Notes under the pieces: model-generated
What the model was told of the DNA's origin: nothing
Databases searched by the model: none
The model's input: only the letters and a program-made list of their open reading frames with translations
Part shown: piece by piece, positions 1 through 7,973 of the stretch
How positions within the stretch are numbered: position 1 is the stretch's first letter
Layout of the letters: every line of letters starts with the position of its first letter
Program-made: the position numbers and the translations under genes
Source: Actinomycetospora soli
GTDB taxonomy: Bacteria > Actinomycetota > Actinomycetes > Mycobacteriales > Pseudonocardiaceae
Assembly: GCF_021026295.1 (NCBI RefSeq)
Contig: NZ_JAJNDA010000010.1
Span: 1 to 64,000, forward strand
Direction of reading: 5' to 3'
DNA: 64,000 nt

Positions 1-134
1 TCGGTGTGGCACACCCCGCACGCCTGGATCGCGACCACGGCCTCACCGGGACCCGGATCGGGGATCACGATCGTCTCGACGGTGACCGGCTTGCCCTTCT
101 CCCGGGACACCACGCCCCGGACCTCCTGCGGCAT
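1..134 (-). CDS. mscR: S-(hydroxymethyl)mycothiol dehydrogenase, N-terminal part only
   Basis: Only the first 44 codons lie in the window; the gene runs off the left edge. The peptide starts [17 protein letters not shown] and reaches the zinc-site segment CGVCHT at residues 39-44, the usual N-terminus of class III-like alcohol dehydrogenases that oxidise the formaldehyde-mycothiol adduct. The ATG at 132-134 is preceded by a good ribosome binding site (GGAGGG, 141-149 region). In this family the enzyme is cytoplasmic, NAD- and zinc-dependent, and detoxifies formaldehyde. The mycothiol assignment rests on similarity to the actinobacterial form and fits the rest of the window. Confidence 0.85.
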   Translation of the reverse strand, partial: MPQEVRGVVSREKGKPVTVETIVIPDPGPGEAVVAIQACGVCHT

Positions 135-229
135 TCTTCGCCCTCCACGTCGTCGGCTCATGCGTTCATGCGTGCGCGTGCAGGGTTCCACGTCACGCCG
201 GGCACTACGCAAGGTCTGCGGACGAAAGA

Positions 230-264
230 ACGGGCGGCCACCTCGCGGGGAGGTGACCGCCCGT
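230..264 (-). terminator. Hairpin terminator downstream of phaA
   Basis: An 8-bp outer stem (ACGGGCGG, 230-237, with CCGCCCGT, 257-264) encloses a 5-bp inner stem CACCT/AGGTG. It starts 20 bases beyond the phaA stop codon. No U-tract follows, as is usual in high-GC actinobacteria. Confidence 0.6.
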
Positions 265-284
265 CCGGGGTCGTGCGGGGTCGA

Positions 285-1463
285 TCAGACGTACAGGATC
301 AGACCCGAGCCCTGGCCGCCGCCGCCGCAGAGGCCCGCGGCACCGATCCCGCCGCCGCGGCGCTTGAGCTCGTGCGCGAGGTGGATCGCGATCCGGGCGC
401 CGGACATGCCGACCGGGTGGCCCAGCGAGATCGCGCCGCCGTCGGGGTTGACCCGCGCGGGGTCGACGCCGAGCTCCTCGGTCGACTGCAGCGCGACCGC
501 GGCGAACGCCTCGTTGAGCTCCAGCATCTCGAGCTGGTCGGGCTTGAGGCCCTCCCGCTCGAGCGCCTTGAAGATCGCCCGCGACGGCTGCGAGAGCAGC
601 GAGTTGTCCGGGCCGGCGACCCAGCCGTGGTGGCCGATGCGGGCGAGGATCTCGAGGCCGAGCTCCTTCGCCTTCTTCTCCGACATGACCACCGCGGCCG
701 CGGCGCCGTCGGAGATCTGGGAGGAGGTGCCGGCCGTGATGGCGCCCTCCTTGTCGAACGCCGGGCGCAGCTTGCCCAGGCCCTCGGCCGTGGTGTCGCC
801 GCGGACGCCCTCGTCCTCGGTGACGACCAGGGGGTCACCCTTGCGCTGCGGCACCGACACCGGGGCCAGCTCCGCGTCGAACCGGCCGTTCTTCGCGGCG
901 TCCGCGGCACGCTGGTGCGAGGAGGCGGCGAACTCGTCCATCGCCTCGCGGGTGAGGCCGATCGCCTTCGAGAAGCGCTCGGTCGAGGCACCCATCGACT
1001 CGGCGTCGTAGACGTCGGTCAGCGCGTCGTACTCGGTGGCGTCGATGATCTTGCCGCCGCCGTACTTGTAGCCGCGGCGGGCCTTCGGGAGCAGGTACGG
1101 CGCCGCCGTCATGGACTCCATGCCGCCGGCGACGACCACGTCGTAGTCGCCCGCCTGGATCATCTGGTCGGCGATCGCGATCGCGTCGAGGCCGGAGAGG
1201 CAGACCTTGTTGAGGGTGAAGGACGGTACGGACATCGGGATGCCCGCGTCGGTCCCGGTCTTGCGGGCGGGGTTCTGGCCGGCGCCGGCCTGGATGACCT
1301 GGCCCATGATCAGGTACTCGACCTGGTCACCGGAGATGCCGGCCTGCTCGAGCGCCTTCTTGATCGCCGTGGTCCCGAGCTGGTGGGCGGTGAGGTCGGC
1401 GTACGCCCCCGAGAGCTTGCCGATCGGCGTGCGGGCGCCGGAGACGATGACGGAGCCGGGCAT
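285..1463 (-). CDS. phaA: Acetyl-CoA acetyltransferase (thiolase)
   Basis: A 392-residue thiolase, normal family length. It catalyses condensation of two acetyl-CoA to acetoacetyl-CoA, or the reverse in fatty acid degradation. The nucleophilic cysteine is C88 in NKVCLSG; the second active-site pair is H349 (LGHPVGMSG) and C379 (GLCGGGGQG). The ATG at 1461-1463 was chosen over longer in-frame starts because an AGGAGG sits about 8 bases upstream and the thiolase fold begins at once (MPGSVIVSGARTP). It lies 154 bases downstream of phaC on the same strand, and phaB is divergent beyond phaC. The trio suggests a polyhydroxybutyrate supply role, though a general catabolic thiolase is also possible. 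Confidence 0.88.
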   Translation of the reverse strand: MPGSVIVSGARTPIGKLSGAYADLTAHQLGTTAIKKALEQAGISGDQVEYLIMGQVIQAGAGQNPARKTGTDAGIPMSVPSFTLNKVCLSGLDAIAIADQMIQAGDYDVVVAGGMESMTAAPYLLPKARRGYKYGGGKIIDATEYDALTDVYDAESMGASTERFSKAIGLTREAMDEFAASSHQRAADAAKNGRFDAELAPVSVPQRKGDPLVVTEDEGVRGDTTAEGLGKLRPAFDKEGAITAGTSSQISDGAAAAVVMSEKKAKELGLEILARIGHHGWVAGPDNSLLSQPSRAIFKALEREGLKPDQLEMLELNEAFAAVALQSTEELGVDPARVNPDGGAISLGHPVGMSGARIAIHLAHELKRRGGGIGAAGLCGGGGQGSGLILYV

Positions 1464-1617
1464 GGGCTTCCTCCTGGACGTTGTCGGGAGTCTTCGCTGA
1501 CACGACGTCGGGTGAGGACCGCGACGACCGCCGGAGTCCTCGAACCTACCCGTGTCGGTGCCCACACCCCAGGGGCGAACATGCACCCAAGGCGCGGCAC
1601 CGCTCACGGGAATCGGT

Positions 1618-2907
1618 TCAGTCGGAGCTCTTCTTGGAGCCCTTGCGCGTGCCCGTGGAGGTGACTCCCGAGTAGCGCGCGACCTCGGCCATCAGCGGCG
1701 GCCACTCCTCGCGCAGCGCCTGGTTGCCCATGAACAGGCCCAGGTGCCCGCCGGGGGCGGTCCGCTTCCACACCTGGTCGGCGGGCGTCGAGACCGCGTC
1801 CGCGGCCCGGAACACCTGGACCGGCGGGGTGATGTGGTCGGTCGCGCCGCCGAGCAGGAACAGCGGGCAGGACAGGTCGGCCATGGACAGCCGCTTCCCG
1901 CCGACCTCCAGGCGGCCCTCGATGAGCTCGTTGCCGGAGAACAGGTGCTCGACGAGCCAGAGGTAGAACGTGCCGGGCACGTCCTGCGTGTGCTTGAACC
2001 AGTCCTCGAAGGCCTGGTAGCGCGCGATCGCGGCCGGGTCGTCGAGGTGGCGCAGCAGGTCGACGTGCTTGGCGATCTCGGCGTCCGGGCTCATCGCGAT
2101 GAAGCCGTTGAGCACGAACTGGCCGGGCATGTTGCCGCGGCCCATGGCGACCATCGTCCGGTACGGCAGCTTCCCGTAACGGCGGGTCATCACCCGAGAC
2201 GAGGCCCCGATGGCCGTGTCGCCGGCGTGGAAGTCGATCGGCGCGCCCGCGAGGGTGAGGGTGTTGACCCGCTCGGGGTGCACGCAGGCGTAGATCGTGG
2301 AGAGCCACCCGCCCTGGCAGTCGCCGACGAGGTTCACCGACGTGTGGCCGGTGCCCTCCAGCGCGGTGTCCACGGCCCGGTCGACGACGGCGACGTAGTC
2401 CTCGATCGTCGTGTTCTTCGTGGCCTGCGTGGCGCCGACCCAGTCGAGGGTGAACGCCTTCGTCAGGCCGGCGCGGCGGACGACCTGCATCTGCGACTGC
2501 GTGGGCTGGAAGTCGACGATGCACGAGTCGTGCCCGGCCTGCGGCGGCAGCACGAGGGTCGGCACGACGTCGGTGGCGGGGTCCTCGGGGGAGGTGAAGT
2601 CGCGCAGCCGCGCGATCGGGGTCTCCCAGACGACGCGGTGCTCGGTCGACCAGGACGGCCGGCGCCGGCCGAGGACGTGGCCCCACCAGCGGACGGCGTC
2701 GTACACCGTGCGGTGCGGGGTCGCGGCCTGCGCGAGCGCCCGGGTCGTCACGTAGGCCCCGCCCTCGACGAGGGCGGTGGTGGCCTTGCGCAGGGTCTCG
2801 CCGCGGAAGGTCCGCAGGTAGGCCGCGGGGTCGACCGGGTCGATGGCGGGCGCGTCGGGGGCCTCGGTGGCGCCGTCGGTCACGGAGTGTCCGGTGGTCA
2901 CGGTCAT
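1618..2907 (-). CDS. phaC: Polyhydroxyalkanoate synthase family protein
   Basis: A 429-residue alpha/beta-fold protein of the PHA synthase type, which polymerises 3-hydroxyacyl-CoA at the granule surface. The lipase-like box is GDCQGGW with cysteine C197 as nucleophile; a cysteine here is the hallmark separating synthases from serine lipases. The likely acid is in GGATDHITPP and the histidine in APGGHLGLFMG near the C-terminus. The length lies between class III (about 355) and class I (about 560) subunits, and no PhaE or PhaR partner is visible nearby. The ATG at 2907 has GAGGAG upstream and a promoter at 2964-2992. It precedes phaA and is divergent from phaB. Activity is inferred. Confidence 0.82.
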   Translation of the reverse strand: MTVTTGHSVTDGATEAPDAPAIDPVDPAAYLRTFRGETLRKATTALVEGGAYVTTRALAQAATPHRTVYDAVRWWGHVLGRRRPSWSTEHRVVWETPIARLRDFTSPEDPATDVVPTLVLPPQAGHDSCIVDFQPTQSQMQVVRRAGLTKAFTLDWVGATQATKNTTIEDYVAVVDRAVDTALEGTGHTSVNLVGDCQGGWLSTIYACVHPERVNTLTLAGAPIDFHAGDTAIGASSRVMTRRYGKLPYRTMVAMGRGNMPGQFVLNGFIAMSPDAEIAKHVDLLRHLDDPAAIARYQAFEDWFKHTQDVPGTFYLWLVEHLFSGNELIEGRLEVGGKRLSMADLSCPLFLLGGATDHITPPVQVFRAADAVSTPADQVWKRTAPGGHLGLFMGNQALREEWPPLMAEVARYSGVTSTGTRKGSKKSSD

Positions 2908-2963
2908 GGCGGGATTCCTCCTCGGGCAACCGGCGACAGGCGACGGCACCGGCTGCTCGGCGA

Positions 2964-2992
2964 ACCGTAAGTCCGCTAGGCATAGTTCGCAA
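2964..2992 (-). promoter_or_regulatory. Candidate phaC promoter with flanking inverted repeat
   Basis: On the minus strand TTGCGA (2987-2992) and TACGGT (2964-2969) are separated by 17 bases, a good match to the actinobacterial housekeeping promoter. The same span carries a 6-bp inverted repeat, GCGAAC (2960-2965) and GTTCGC (2985-2990), which overlaps both elements and could bind a regulator. The predicted leader is about 50 bases. Confidence 0.5.
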
Positions 2993-3160
2993 CGAGCCGT
3001 CCGGCGGCGCTCGGGCGCGTGGCCTGCGACGAACGGCCGGACCTCGTCACGGGTGTGTCGCAAGACGCATAGATACGTGTGACCGCTGACACCAACGGGC
3101 ACGTCACCCATCGGTGGGAGCCGCAGGCGATGCGGACGACGACGAGCGAAGGGTGTCGTG

Positions 3161-3901
3161 ATGGCGGACATGACCGGACAGGTCGCCGTGGTGACGGGCG
3201 GCGCACGCGGGATCGGCAAGGCGATCTCGGAACGGTTGGCCAACCGGGGCTGCAAGGTCGCGGTGGGCTACTCGAACGGTCGGGACGCCGCGGCCGAGCT
3301 GGCCGAGAAGTACCCCGGGATGACGATCCACCAGGGCAACATCGGCAGCCGCGAGGACTGCGAGCGCGTGGTGCAGGAGGTCTACGACCAGCACGGTCGG
3401 ATCGACATCCTGGTGAACAACGCCGGCATCACCGCCGACAAGATGCTCCACAAGATGGAGGTCGACGACTGGGACAAGGTCATCCAAGTCAACCTGTCGG
3501 GCACCTTCTACATGTCCCACCTGGCGTTCCAGCACATGCGGGAACGGGGCAGCGGGCGGATCGTGTCGATCTCCTCGGTGATCGGCGAGCGCGGCAACGC
3601 GGGCCAGGCGAACTACGCGGCCACCAAGTCGGGTCTGTTCGGCCTCACGATGTCCCTGGCGATGGAGGGGGCGAAGAAGGGTGTGACGGCGAACTGCGTC
3701 GCGCCCGGCTACATCGAGACCGACATGGTCGCCGGGGTCCCGGAGGCCGCCCTCGAGAAGATCGTGGGCCAGGTCCCGCTCGGCCGCCTCGGCCAGCCCG
3801 ACGAGGTCGCCCGCGTGGTGGAGTTCCTCGCCGACCCCGACTCGGGCTACATCACCGGGCAGGTCTACTCGGTCAACGGCGGGCTCTTCATGTCCTCCTG
3901 A
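3161..3901 (+). CDS. phaB: Acetoacetyl-CoA reductase (SDR family)
   Basis: A 246-residue classical short-chain dehydrogenase. The cofactor loop TGGARGIG is at residues 12-19, NNAG at 86-89, and the catalytic set N111, S138, Y152, K156 is complete. With phaA and phaC next door the expected reaction is NADPH-dependent reduction of acetoacetyl-CoA to (R)-3-hydroxybutyryl-CoA; FabG-like 3-oxoacyl reduction is the alternative. The ATG at 3161 is preferred to the GTG just before it because AAGGG then sits 7 bases upstream. The gene diverges from phaC across 253 bases, and its 3' end overlaps the convergent hydrolase gene by 37 bases. Confidence 0.85.
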   Translation: MADMTGQVAVVTGGARGIGKAISERLANRGCKVAVGYSNGRDAAAELAEKYPGMTIHQGNIGSREDCERVVQEVYDQHGRIDILVNNAGITADKMLHKMEVDDWDKVIQVNLSGTFYMSHLAFQHMRERGSGRIVSISSVIGERGNAGQANYAATKSGLFGLTMSLAMEGAKKGVTANCVAPGYIETDMVAGVPEAALEKIVGQVPLGRLGQPDEVARVVEFLADPDSGYITGQVYSVNGGLFMSS

Positions 3902-4932
3902 TCCGCCGGGACGAGCCCGAAGGCCCCGCCGAGCTCGGCGCAGATCTCGTCGAGCGCGGCGGTGGCCGCCCGGCACATGCCGGGGAAGGACATGAAGCCG
4001 TGCACGGCCCGCGCGTGGTCGCGGTGCCGGGTCGGCACCCCCGCCGCGCGCAGCGCGTCGGCGTAGGCCACGCCATCGTCGTGCAGGGGGTCGACCTTCG
4101 CGGTGATGACGAGCGCGCGGGGCAGGCCGCGGTGGTCCGCGGCGAGCAGCGGGGAGCACAGCGGGTCGGTCGGGTCGCCGTCCGGCCCGAGGTAGTTGGC
4201 CCGGAAGACGTCCATGTCGGCCTTGGTCAGCAGCGGCCCGCGTTCGTAGGCCGCGGTCGACTCCGCGTCCAGGGACAGGTCGACGACGGGGTAGATGAGC
4301 ACCTGCGCGTCGATGGCCGGCCCGGCCTCGCGCGCCATCATCGCGACGACCGCCGCGAGGTTGCCGCCCGCGCTGTCGCCCATCACCGCGACCTGGTCGG
4401 TCCGGCCGCCCAGCGCGTCGGCGTGGCGGACCGCCCAGACCAGCGCCGCGTACCCGTCGTCGCGCCCGGCGGGGTAGGGGTGCTCCGGGGCGAGCCGGTA
4501 GTCCACGGAGACCACGAGCGCGCCGATCCGCGCCGCCACCTGCGCGCAGAGCCAGTCGGACTGGTCGAGGTTGCCGAGGGACCCGCCCCCGCCGTGGTAG
4601 TTCAGGACGATCGGCAGCCCGTCGCCGCGGCGGCGTCCCCCGGGCAGCGGCCCGTGCGGGCGGTACACGCGCAGGGTGGTCGGGGCGTCGGCGTCGGTGG
4701 CCCCGGTCGCCCCGGCGAGGTCGACCCGCAGGTCGGTCAGCGAGACGTCCGCGGGCATCGGCCCGAACACCCGCGAGGTGACCACGTTGTGGGAGAGGCG
4801 CCGGCTGCGGGCGCGGGCGAGGTCCTCGGTGCTCATGCGGCTGATGGCGATGACCCCGGCCCGGTCGGTGAACCAGGTGAACAGGCGGGTGCGCACGTCG
4901 ATGTCGACCGGGTGGGTCGCCTGCTCCGTCAT
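3865..4932 (-). CDS. Alpha/beta hydrolase, hormone-sensitive-lipase (family IV) type
   Basis: A 355-residue esterase/lipase-like protein. The oxyanion motif HGGGG is at residues 113-117 and the nucleophile elbow GDSAGG at 185-190 with S187. A later VDPLHDDG segment supplies the acid and HARAVHGF the histidine, so the triad looks complete. Family IV members hydrolyse short- to medium-chain esters in the cytoplasm. The ATG at 4932 follows a GAGGGAG Shine-Dalgarno sequence. The stop codon lies inside the end of the convergent phaB gene (37-base overlap). The location beside PHA genes could suggest ester or oligomer turnover, but nothing in the sequence proves that. Confidence 0.8.
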   Translation of the reverse strand: MTEQATHPVDIDVRTRLFTWFTDRAGVIAISRMSTEDLARARSRRLSHNVVTSRVFGPMPADVSLTDLRVDLAGATGATDADAPTTLRVYRPHGPLPGGRRRGDGLPIVLNYHGGGGSLGNLDQSDWLCAQVAARIGALVVSVDYRLAPEHPYPAGRDDGYAALVWAVRHADALGGRTDQVAVMGDSAGGNLAAVVAMMAREAGPAIDAQVLIYPVVDLSLDAESTAAYERGPLLTKADMDVFRANYLGPDGDPTDPLCSPLLAADHRGLPRALVITAKVDPLHDDGVAYADALRAAGVPTRHRDHARAVHGFMSFPGMCRAATAALDEICAELGGAFGLVPADQEDMKSPPLTE

Positions 4933-5157
4933 CCCGTCTCCCTCGCCTCGTCGCGATGTCGCCGAGTGCCCCGTCCGGCGGTCGACGACGTCATCGTTGG
5001 TCCGATCGGGAACGTGACGGAGATCATGTCCGAGCGTGACGTCGCCCCGCCAGCGCAGCGGCACGCCCGATCGTGGGCACGCGGTGACCGGCCGCCGGGG
5101 CACGGTGAGCCGCGTCGCGATCCGCCCGACGGGTCGCCGCCGGGCTGCTAGGGTTCT

Positions 5158-5300
5158 CGGCGACGAGGGGGAGTAGCTCCCAACACCGCGGTCGACACAC
5201 TGATCGCCGTCGCCGGATCCGTCCGGGGGCGTGCATCCGGTCGCGGCGGCCACCGGCTCCACGGTGGCGGGCGAGACCTTCGGTTCCGATCCGTTGCACG
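5158..5300 (+). promoter_or_regulatory. yybP-ykoY type manganese riboswitch
   Basis: The leader of the following GDT1-family gene carries both hallmark internal-loop sequences of the yybP-ykoY Mn(II) riboswitch: GGGGGAGTAGC at 5167-5177 and GCGAGACCTTCG at 5271-5282, separated by a GC-rich paired region. Further stems (5305-5340 region) precede the GTG start at 5359 and could form the expression platform. This class normally switches on Mn exporters when Mn(II) is high, which fits the downstream gene. The exact 5' end is not visible. Confidence 0.85.
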
Positions 5301-5358
5301 CACGGGTCGGGCCGGAGCCGCCCGTGACTCCGGTCCGGCCGGAGACGAGAGGACCCTC

Positions 5359-5967
5359 GTGGACCCCTTCGTGGCCACCTTCCTGGCCGCCACGGCCGTC
5401 AGCTTCGCCGTCATCTTCGTGGCGGAGCTCGGGGACAAGTCCCAGCTGATGGCGTTGACGTTCGCCACCCGCTACAAGGCGCTCCCGGTCCTGGTCGGGA
5501 TCACGATCGCGACCGCGGTGGTGCACGCCGTGTCCGTCGGCGTCGGCTACCTGCTCGGTGCGGCGCTCCCGACGTTCTGGATCAGCCTGGTCGCCGCCGT
5601 CGCGTTCGTCGGCTTCGGGTTCTGGACCCTGCGGGGCGACCGGCTCACCGCCGACGAGGAGCACAAGGCGGCGCGCTCGAGCGGCTCCGCCGTCGTGGCC
5701 GCCTCGGTCGCGTTCTTCCTCGCCGAGCTCGGCGACAAGACCATGCTCGCCACCATCACGCTGGCCACGCAGTACCAGGGCTGGGGTGGCGTGATCGGGG
5801 TGTGGCTCGGGTCCACGGTCGGGATGGTGATCGCGGACGGCCTCGCCATCGTGGTGGGCCGCCTGCTGGGGCGGAAGCTCCCGGAGAAGGCCGTCCGGAT
5901 CGGCGCGGCCGTGCTGTTTTTCGTGTTCGGCGTGTGGCTGGCGGCGGAGGCGTTCCTGACGCGGTGA
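5359..5967 (+). CDS. GDT1/UPF0016 (TMEM165-like) manganese transporter
   Basis: A 202-residue membrane protein with about six hydrophobic segments in two homologous halves. Each half carries the family signature ELGDK[ST], at residues 23-28 and 123-128, whose acidic residues bind the cation. This family exports Mn(II) or Ca(II); bacterial members (MneA/Mnx type) protect against manganese excess. The GTG at 5359 follows GAGAGGA. A yybP-ykoY riboswitch lies directly upstream, so the gene is probably induced by manganese through the RNA leader. The stop is 4 bases from the convergent lipoprotein gene. Confidence 0.88.
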   Translation: MDPFVATFLAATAVSFAVIFVAELGDKSQLMALTFATRYKALPVLVGITIATAVVHAVSVGVGYLLGAALPTFWISLVAAVAFVGFGFWTLRGDRLTADEEHKAARSSGSAVVAASVAFFLAELGDKTMLATITLATQYQGWGGVIGVWLGSTVGMVIADGLAIVVGRLLGRKLPEKAVRIGAAVLFFVFGVWLAAEAFLTR

Positions 5968-5970
5968 GGC

Positions 5971-6765
5971 TCAGGAGCTGGACGCCAGCGACGAGGCCGC
6001 CTCGCGGCTCGTCGCGATGACCACGTCGTCGAAGTAGACCGAGCCCTCGTCGGAGATGTCGTCCGACCGGTACAGACCGGTCTTGAGGTACGAGACCTCG
6101 TCCGGGTAGAGGGTGCCGCCGCGGGGCCGGTAGTCCGAGACCACCTCGCGCCCGTCGTGGACGACGTCGATGCTGCCCTCGTCGGGGTCGTCGGAGAAGC
6201 GGACGCGCAGGACCAGGTCAGACCGGGCGCCGGCGCGGGCCGGGCCGATGTCGCGGGTCCAGTGCTCGCCGATGCCCTCGCCGCCGTCGAGCACGAACCG
6301 GCCGCCCCGGACCTGGATCGACAGCGGCGGGCTGCCGTCGCCCGAGTTCTTCCACTGCGCGATGACCTGCCAGTCCGAGGCGTCCACCGGGAACCCCGAC
6401 GGCAGGTACACCGCGAAGCCGAACCAGTACTCGTCGTCGGGGCGGAAGCTGCGGTACGCGGGCTCGAGCTCGGAGCGGGTGCCGCCCCCGGGCACGGTGT
6501 ACTCGACCGCGGTGCGGCCCGGGACGTCGGGGGACTCCACCGCGCGCGGGTCCTCGGCGTCGTCGGTGTTCCAGGGCGTGACGCGGTAGGAGTCGAGCAC
6601 GTCGGCGGTGGTGCCCGACCGCCACACCACGCCCTCCCCGGTCGGCCCCGAGGACGGGCCGCGGCCGGACGAGGAGGTGGGACCGGCGCACCCGGCCGTC
6701 ACGACGAGCGCGAGGACGGTCCCGAGGACGATCCGCGCGGCGGACGCACGGCGGCTGGGGCTCAC
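5971..6765 (-). CDS. Secreted lipoprotein, heparin-lyase-I-like polysaccharide lyase fold
   Basis: A 264-residue exported protein. The N-terminus has positive residues, a hydrophobic stretch and the lipobox VTAGC, so it is probably anchored outside the membrane by a lipid on that cysteine. The mature part has the pattern of the polysaccharide-lyase jelly-roll family: RSELEP, a WQVIAQWK strand, SIQVRGG, and a C-terminal LKTGLYR segment. Such proteins bind or cleave uronic-acid polymers, but I cannot confirm catalytic residues. The start is a GTG at 6765 with only a weak ribosome binding site. It converges with the manganese transporter gene. The substrate is unknown. Confidence 0.68.
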   Translation of the reverse strand: MSPSRRASAARIVLGTVLALVVTAGCAGPTSSSGRGPSSGPTGEGVVWRSGTTADVLDSYRVTPWNTDDAEDPRAVESPDVPGRTAVEYTVPGGGTRSELEPAYRSFRPDDEYWFGFAVYLPSGFPVDASDWQVIAQWKNSGDGSPPLSIQVRGGRFVLDGGEGIGEHWTRDIGPARAGARSDLVLRVRFSDDPDEGSIDVVHDGREVVSDYRPRGGTLYPDEVSYLKTGLYRSDDISDEGSVYFDDVVIATSREAASSLASSS

Positions 6766-6825
6766 CCCGTCAGCGTACGGGCGTGCGGGTGATGCCCCGG
6801 TCGCGTCACGGGGCCGGTCCGGGGC

Positions 6826-7062
6826 TCAGGCGCCGGCGGCGAGCCCGCCCGGTCGGCCGAGCTCCTGCCGCACCCGGCGCTCCACGAGGATCGGCAGGAA
6901 GGAATGCACGCGGGCGCCGGCGAGCCGGTCGACGGCCGCGGCGACGGCGCCCCGGACGGCGTCCGGCGCGACCCCCTCGGCGGCCCACCGGGCCACCAGG
7001 CGCTCCTCGGTCTCGACGAGGAGGGCGCGATCGTCCCGGGCGGTGGTGGTGGCCTTGGGCAT
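6826..7062 (-). CDS. Small three-helix bundle domain protein
   Basis: A 78-residue, mostly helical protein. Its C-terminal half (ARVHSFLPILVERRVRQEL) matches the actinobacterial three-helix-bundle dimerisation domain proteins, a family of unknown role. The ATG at 7060-7062 lies 8 bases after the stop of the racemase-like gene on the same strand, so it is the last gene of a three-gene operon (9095 to 6826). No catalytic residues or membrane segment are visible. Function unknown. Confidence 0.62.
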   Translation of the reverse strand: MPKATTTARDDRALLVETEERLVARWAAEGVAPDAVRGAVAAAVDRLAGARVHSFLPILVERRVRQELGRPGGLAAGA

Positions 7063-7070
7063 TCCCGTAT

Positions 7071-7958
7071 TCAACGACCGGGGACCGGTCGTGCACCAGA
7101 GAACGACTCGTTGCTCACAACCGGTTCCCGGACGGCGGGTGGGAGCAGGTCGATCCCGACCCGACCGCCGGCCGCCAGGGCCGCGCCGACCGGGTACGCC
7201 CGAGCCGCGGCGGGCAGCGGGCCCTCGTCGCCGGAGAGCACCACCGACACCCCGGCGGGCTCGGCGTCCGGGCGGGGGGCGAGGCCGAGGCGGCGCAGGG
7301 TCTGGCCGGCCACGGCGCCGGCGCTGTCGAACAGGCGCACGCCCGGGAGCGCCGCGGCGATCGCGTCCGAGACCAGCGGGTAGTGGGTGCAGCCGAGCAC
7401 CACGCCCGTGACGTCGTCCGGTGTGCGCCCCGCCCCGGCGGCCACCGCGTCGGCGATCGCGTCGCGGTCGGCGCTCTCGACCGCCCGCGCCAGCCCCGGG
7501 CACGGCACGGCGGTCGCCTGCCCCGGCGCGGCGAAGAGCGCGACGAGGTCGGCCTGGTAAGCGCTCGCGCTGGTCGCCTCCGTGGCCCAGACCCCGAACG
7601 GCGCGCCGCTCGCGGCGGCCGGCTTGATCGCGGGGACGGTCCCGACGACGGGGCGGCCCGGCTCGAGCTCGGCGCGCAGCGGCACCAGGGCGTTGACGCT
7701 CGCGGTGTTGCACGGCACCACGACGGCGTCCGCGCCGCGGGCGACCGCGAGCCGCGCGGCGTCGAGCACCCGGTCGACGATCCACGCGCCCGGGCGGGAG
7801 CCCCAGGGCATGCCCGCCGGGTCCATCAGCAGGTCGAGGTGCGCGTCCGGACGCAGGTGGCGCAGCCAGCCCGCCGTCGGGAGCATGCCGAGACCGGAGT
7901 CGATGAGCGCGATGCGCACGCCCGGGAGACGGAGCGGAGCCGCGCTCGACCCATCCAC
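7071..7958 (-). CDS. Aspartate/glutamate racemase family protein
   Basis: A 295-residue MurI-like protein. The two catalytic cysteines of the family are present: C83 in VPCNTAS and C190 in GCTHYPL, with H192 following; the IDSGLG segment (19-24) corresponds to the substrate-binding aspartate-serine of glutamate racemase. It could supply D-glutamate for peptidoglycan. However, it is divergent from standard MurI and has no cell-wall neighbours, so it may be a second, specialised racemase. The start is GTG at 7958; the gene begins 15 bases after the upstream SDR gene and ends 8 bases before the small helical protein, forming an operon. Confidence 0.75.
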   Translation of the reverse strand: MDGSSAAPLRLPGVRIALIDSGLGMLPTAGWLRHLRPDAHLDLLMDPAGMPWGSRPGAWIVDRVLDAARLAVARGADAVVVPCNTASVNALVPLRAELEPGRPVVGTVPAIKPAAASGAPFGVWATEATSASAYQADLVALFAAPGQATAVPCPGLARAVESADRDAIADAVAAGAGRTPDDVTGVVLGCTHYPLVSDAIAAALPGVRLFDSAGAVAGQTLRRLGLAPRPDAEPAGVSVVLSGDEGPLPAAARAYPVGAALAAGGRVGIDLLPPAVREPVVSNESFSGARPVPGR

Positions 7959-7973
7959 GCCGCGAGGCTACCG

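Noticed and set aside
3041-3085. Possible phaB promoter (TAGATA at 3070-3075) with a GTCAC/GTGAC inverted repeat.
   Set aside because: The -10 is reasonable but no acceptable -35 lies 16-18 bases upstream, and a 5-base repeat is expected by chance.
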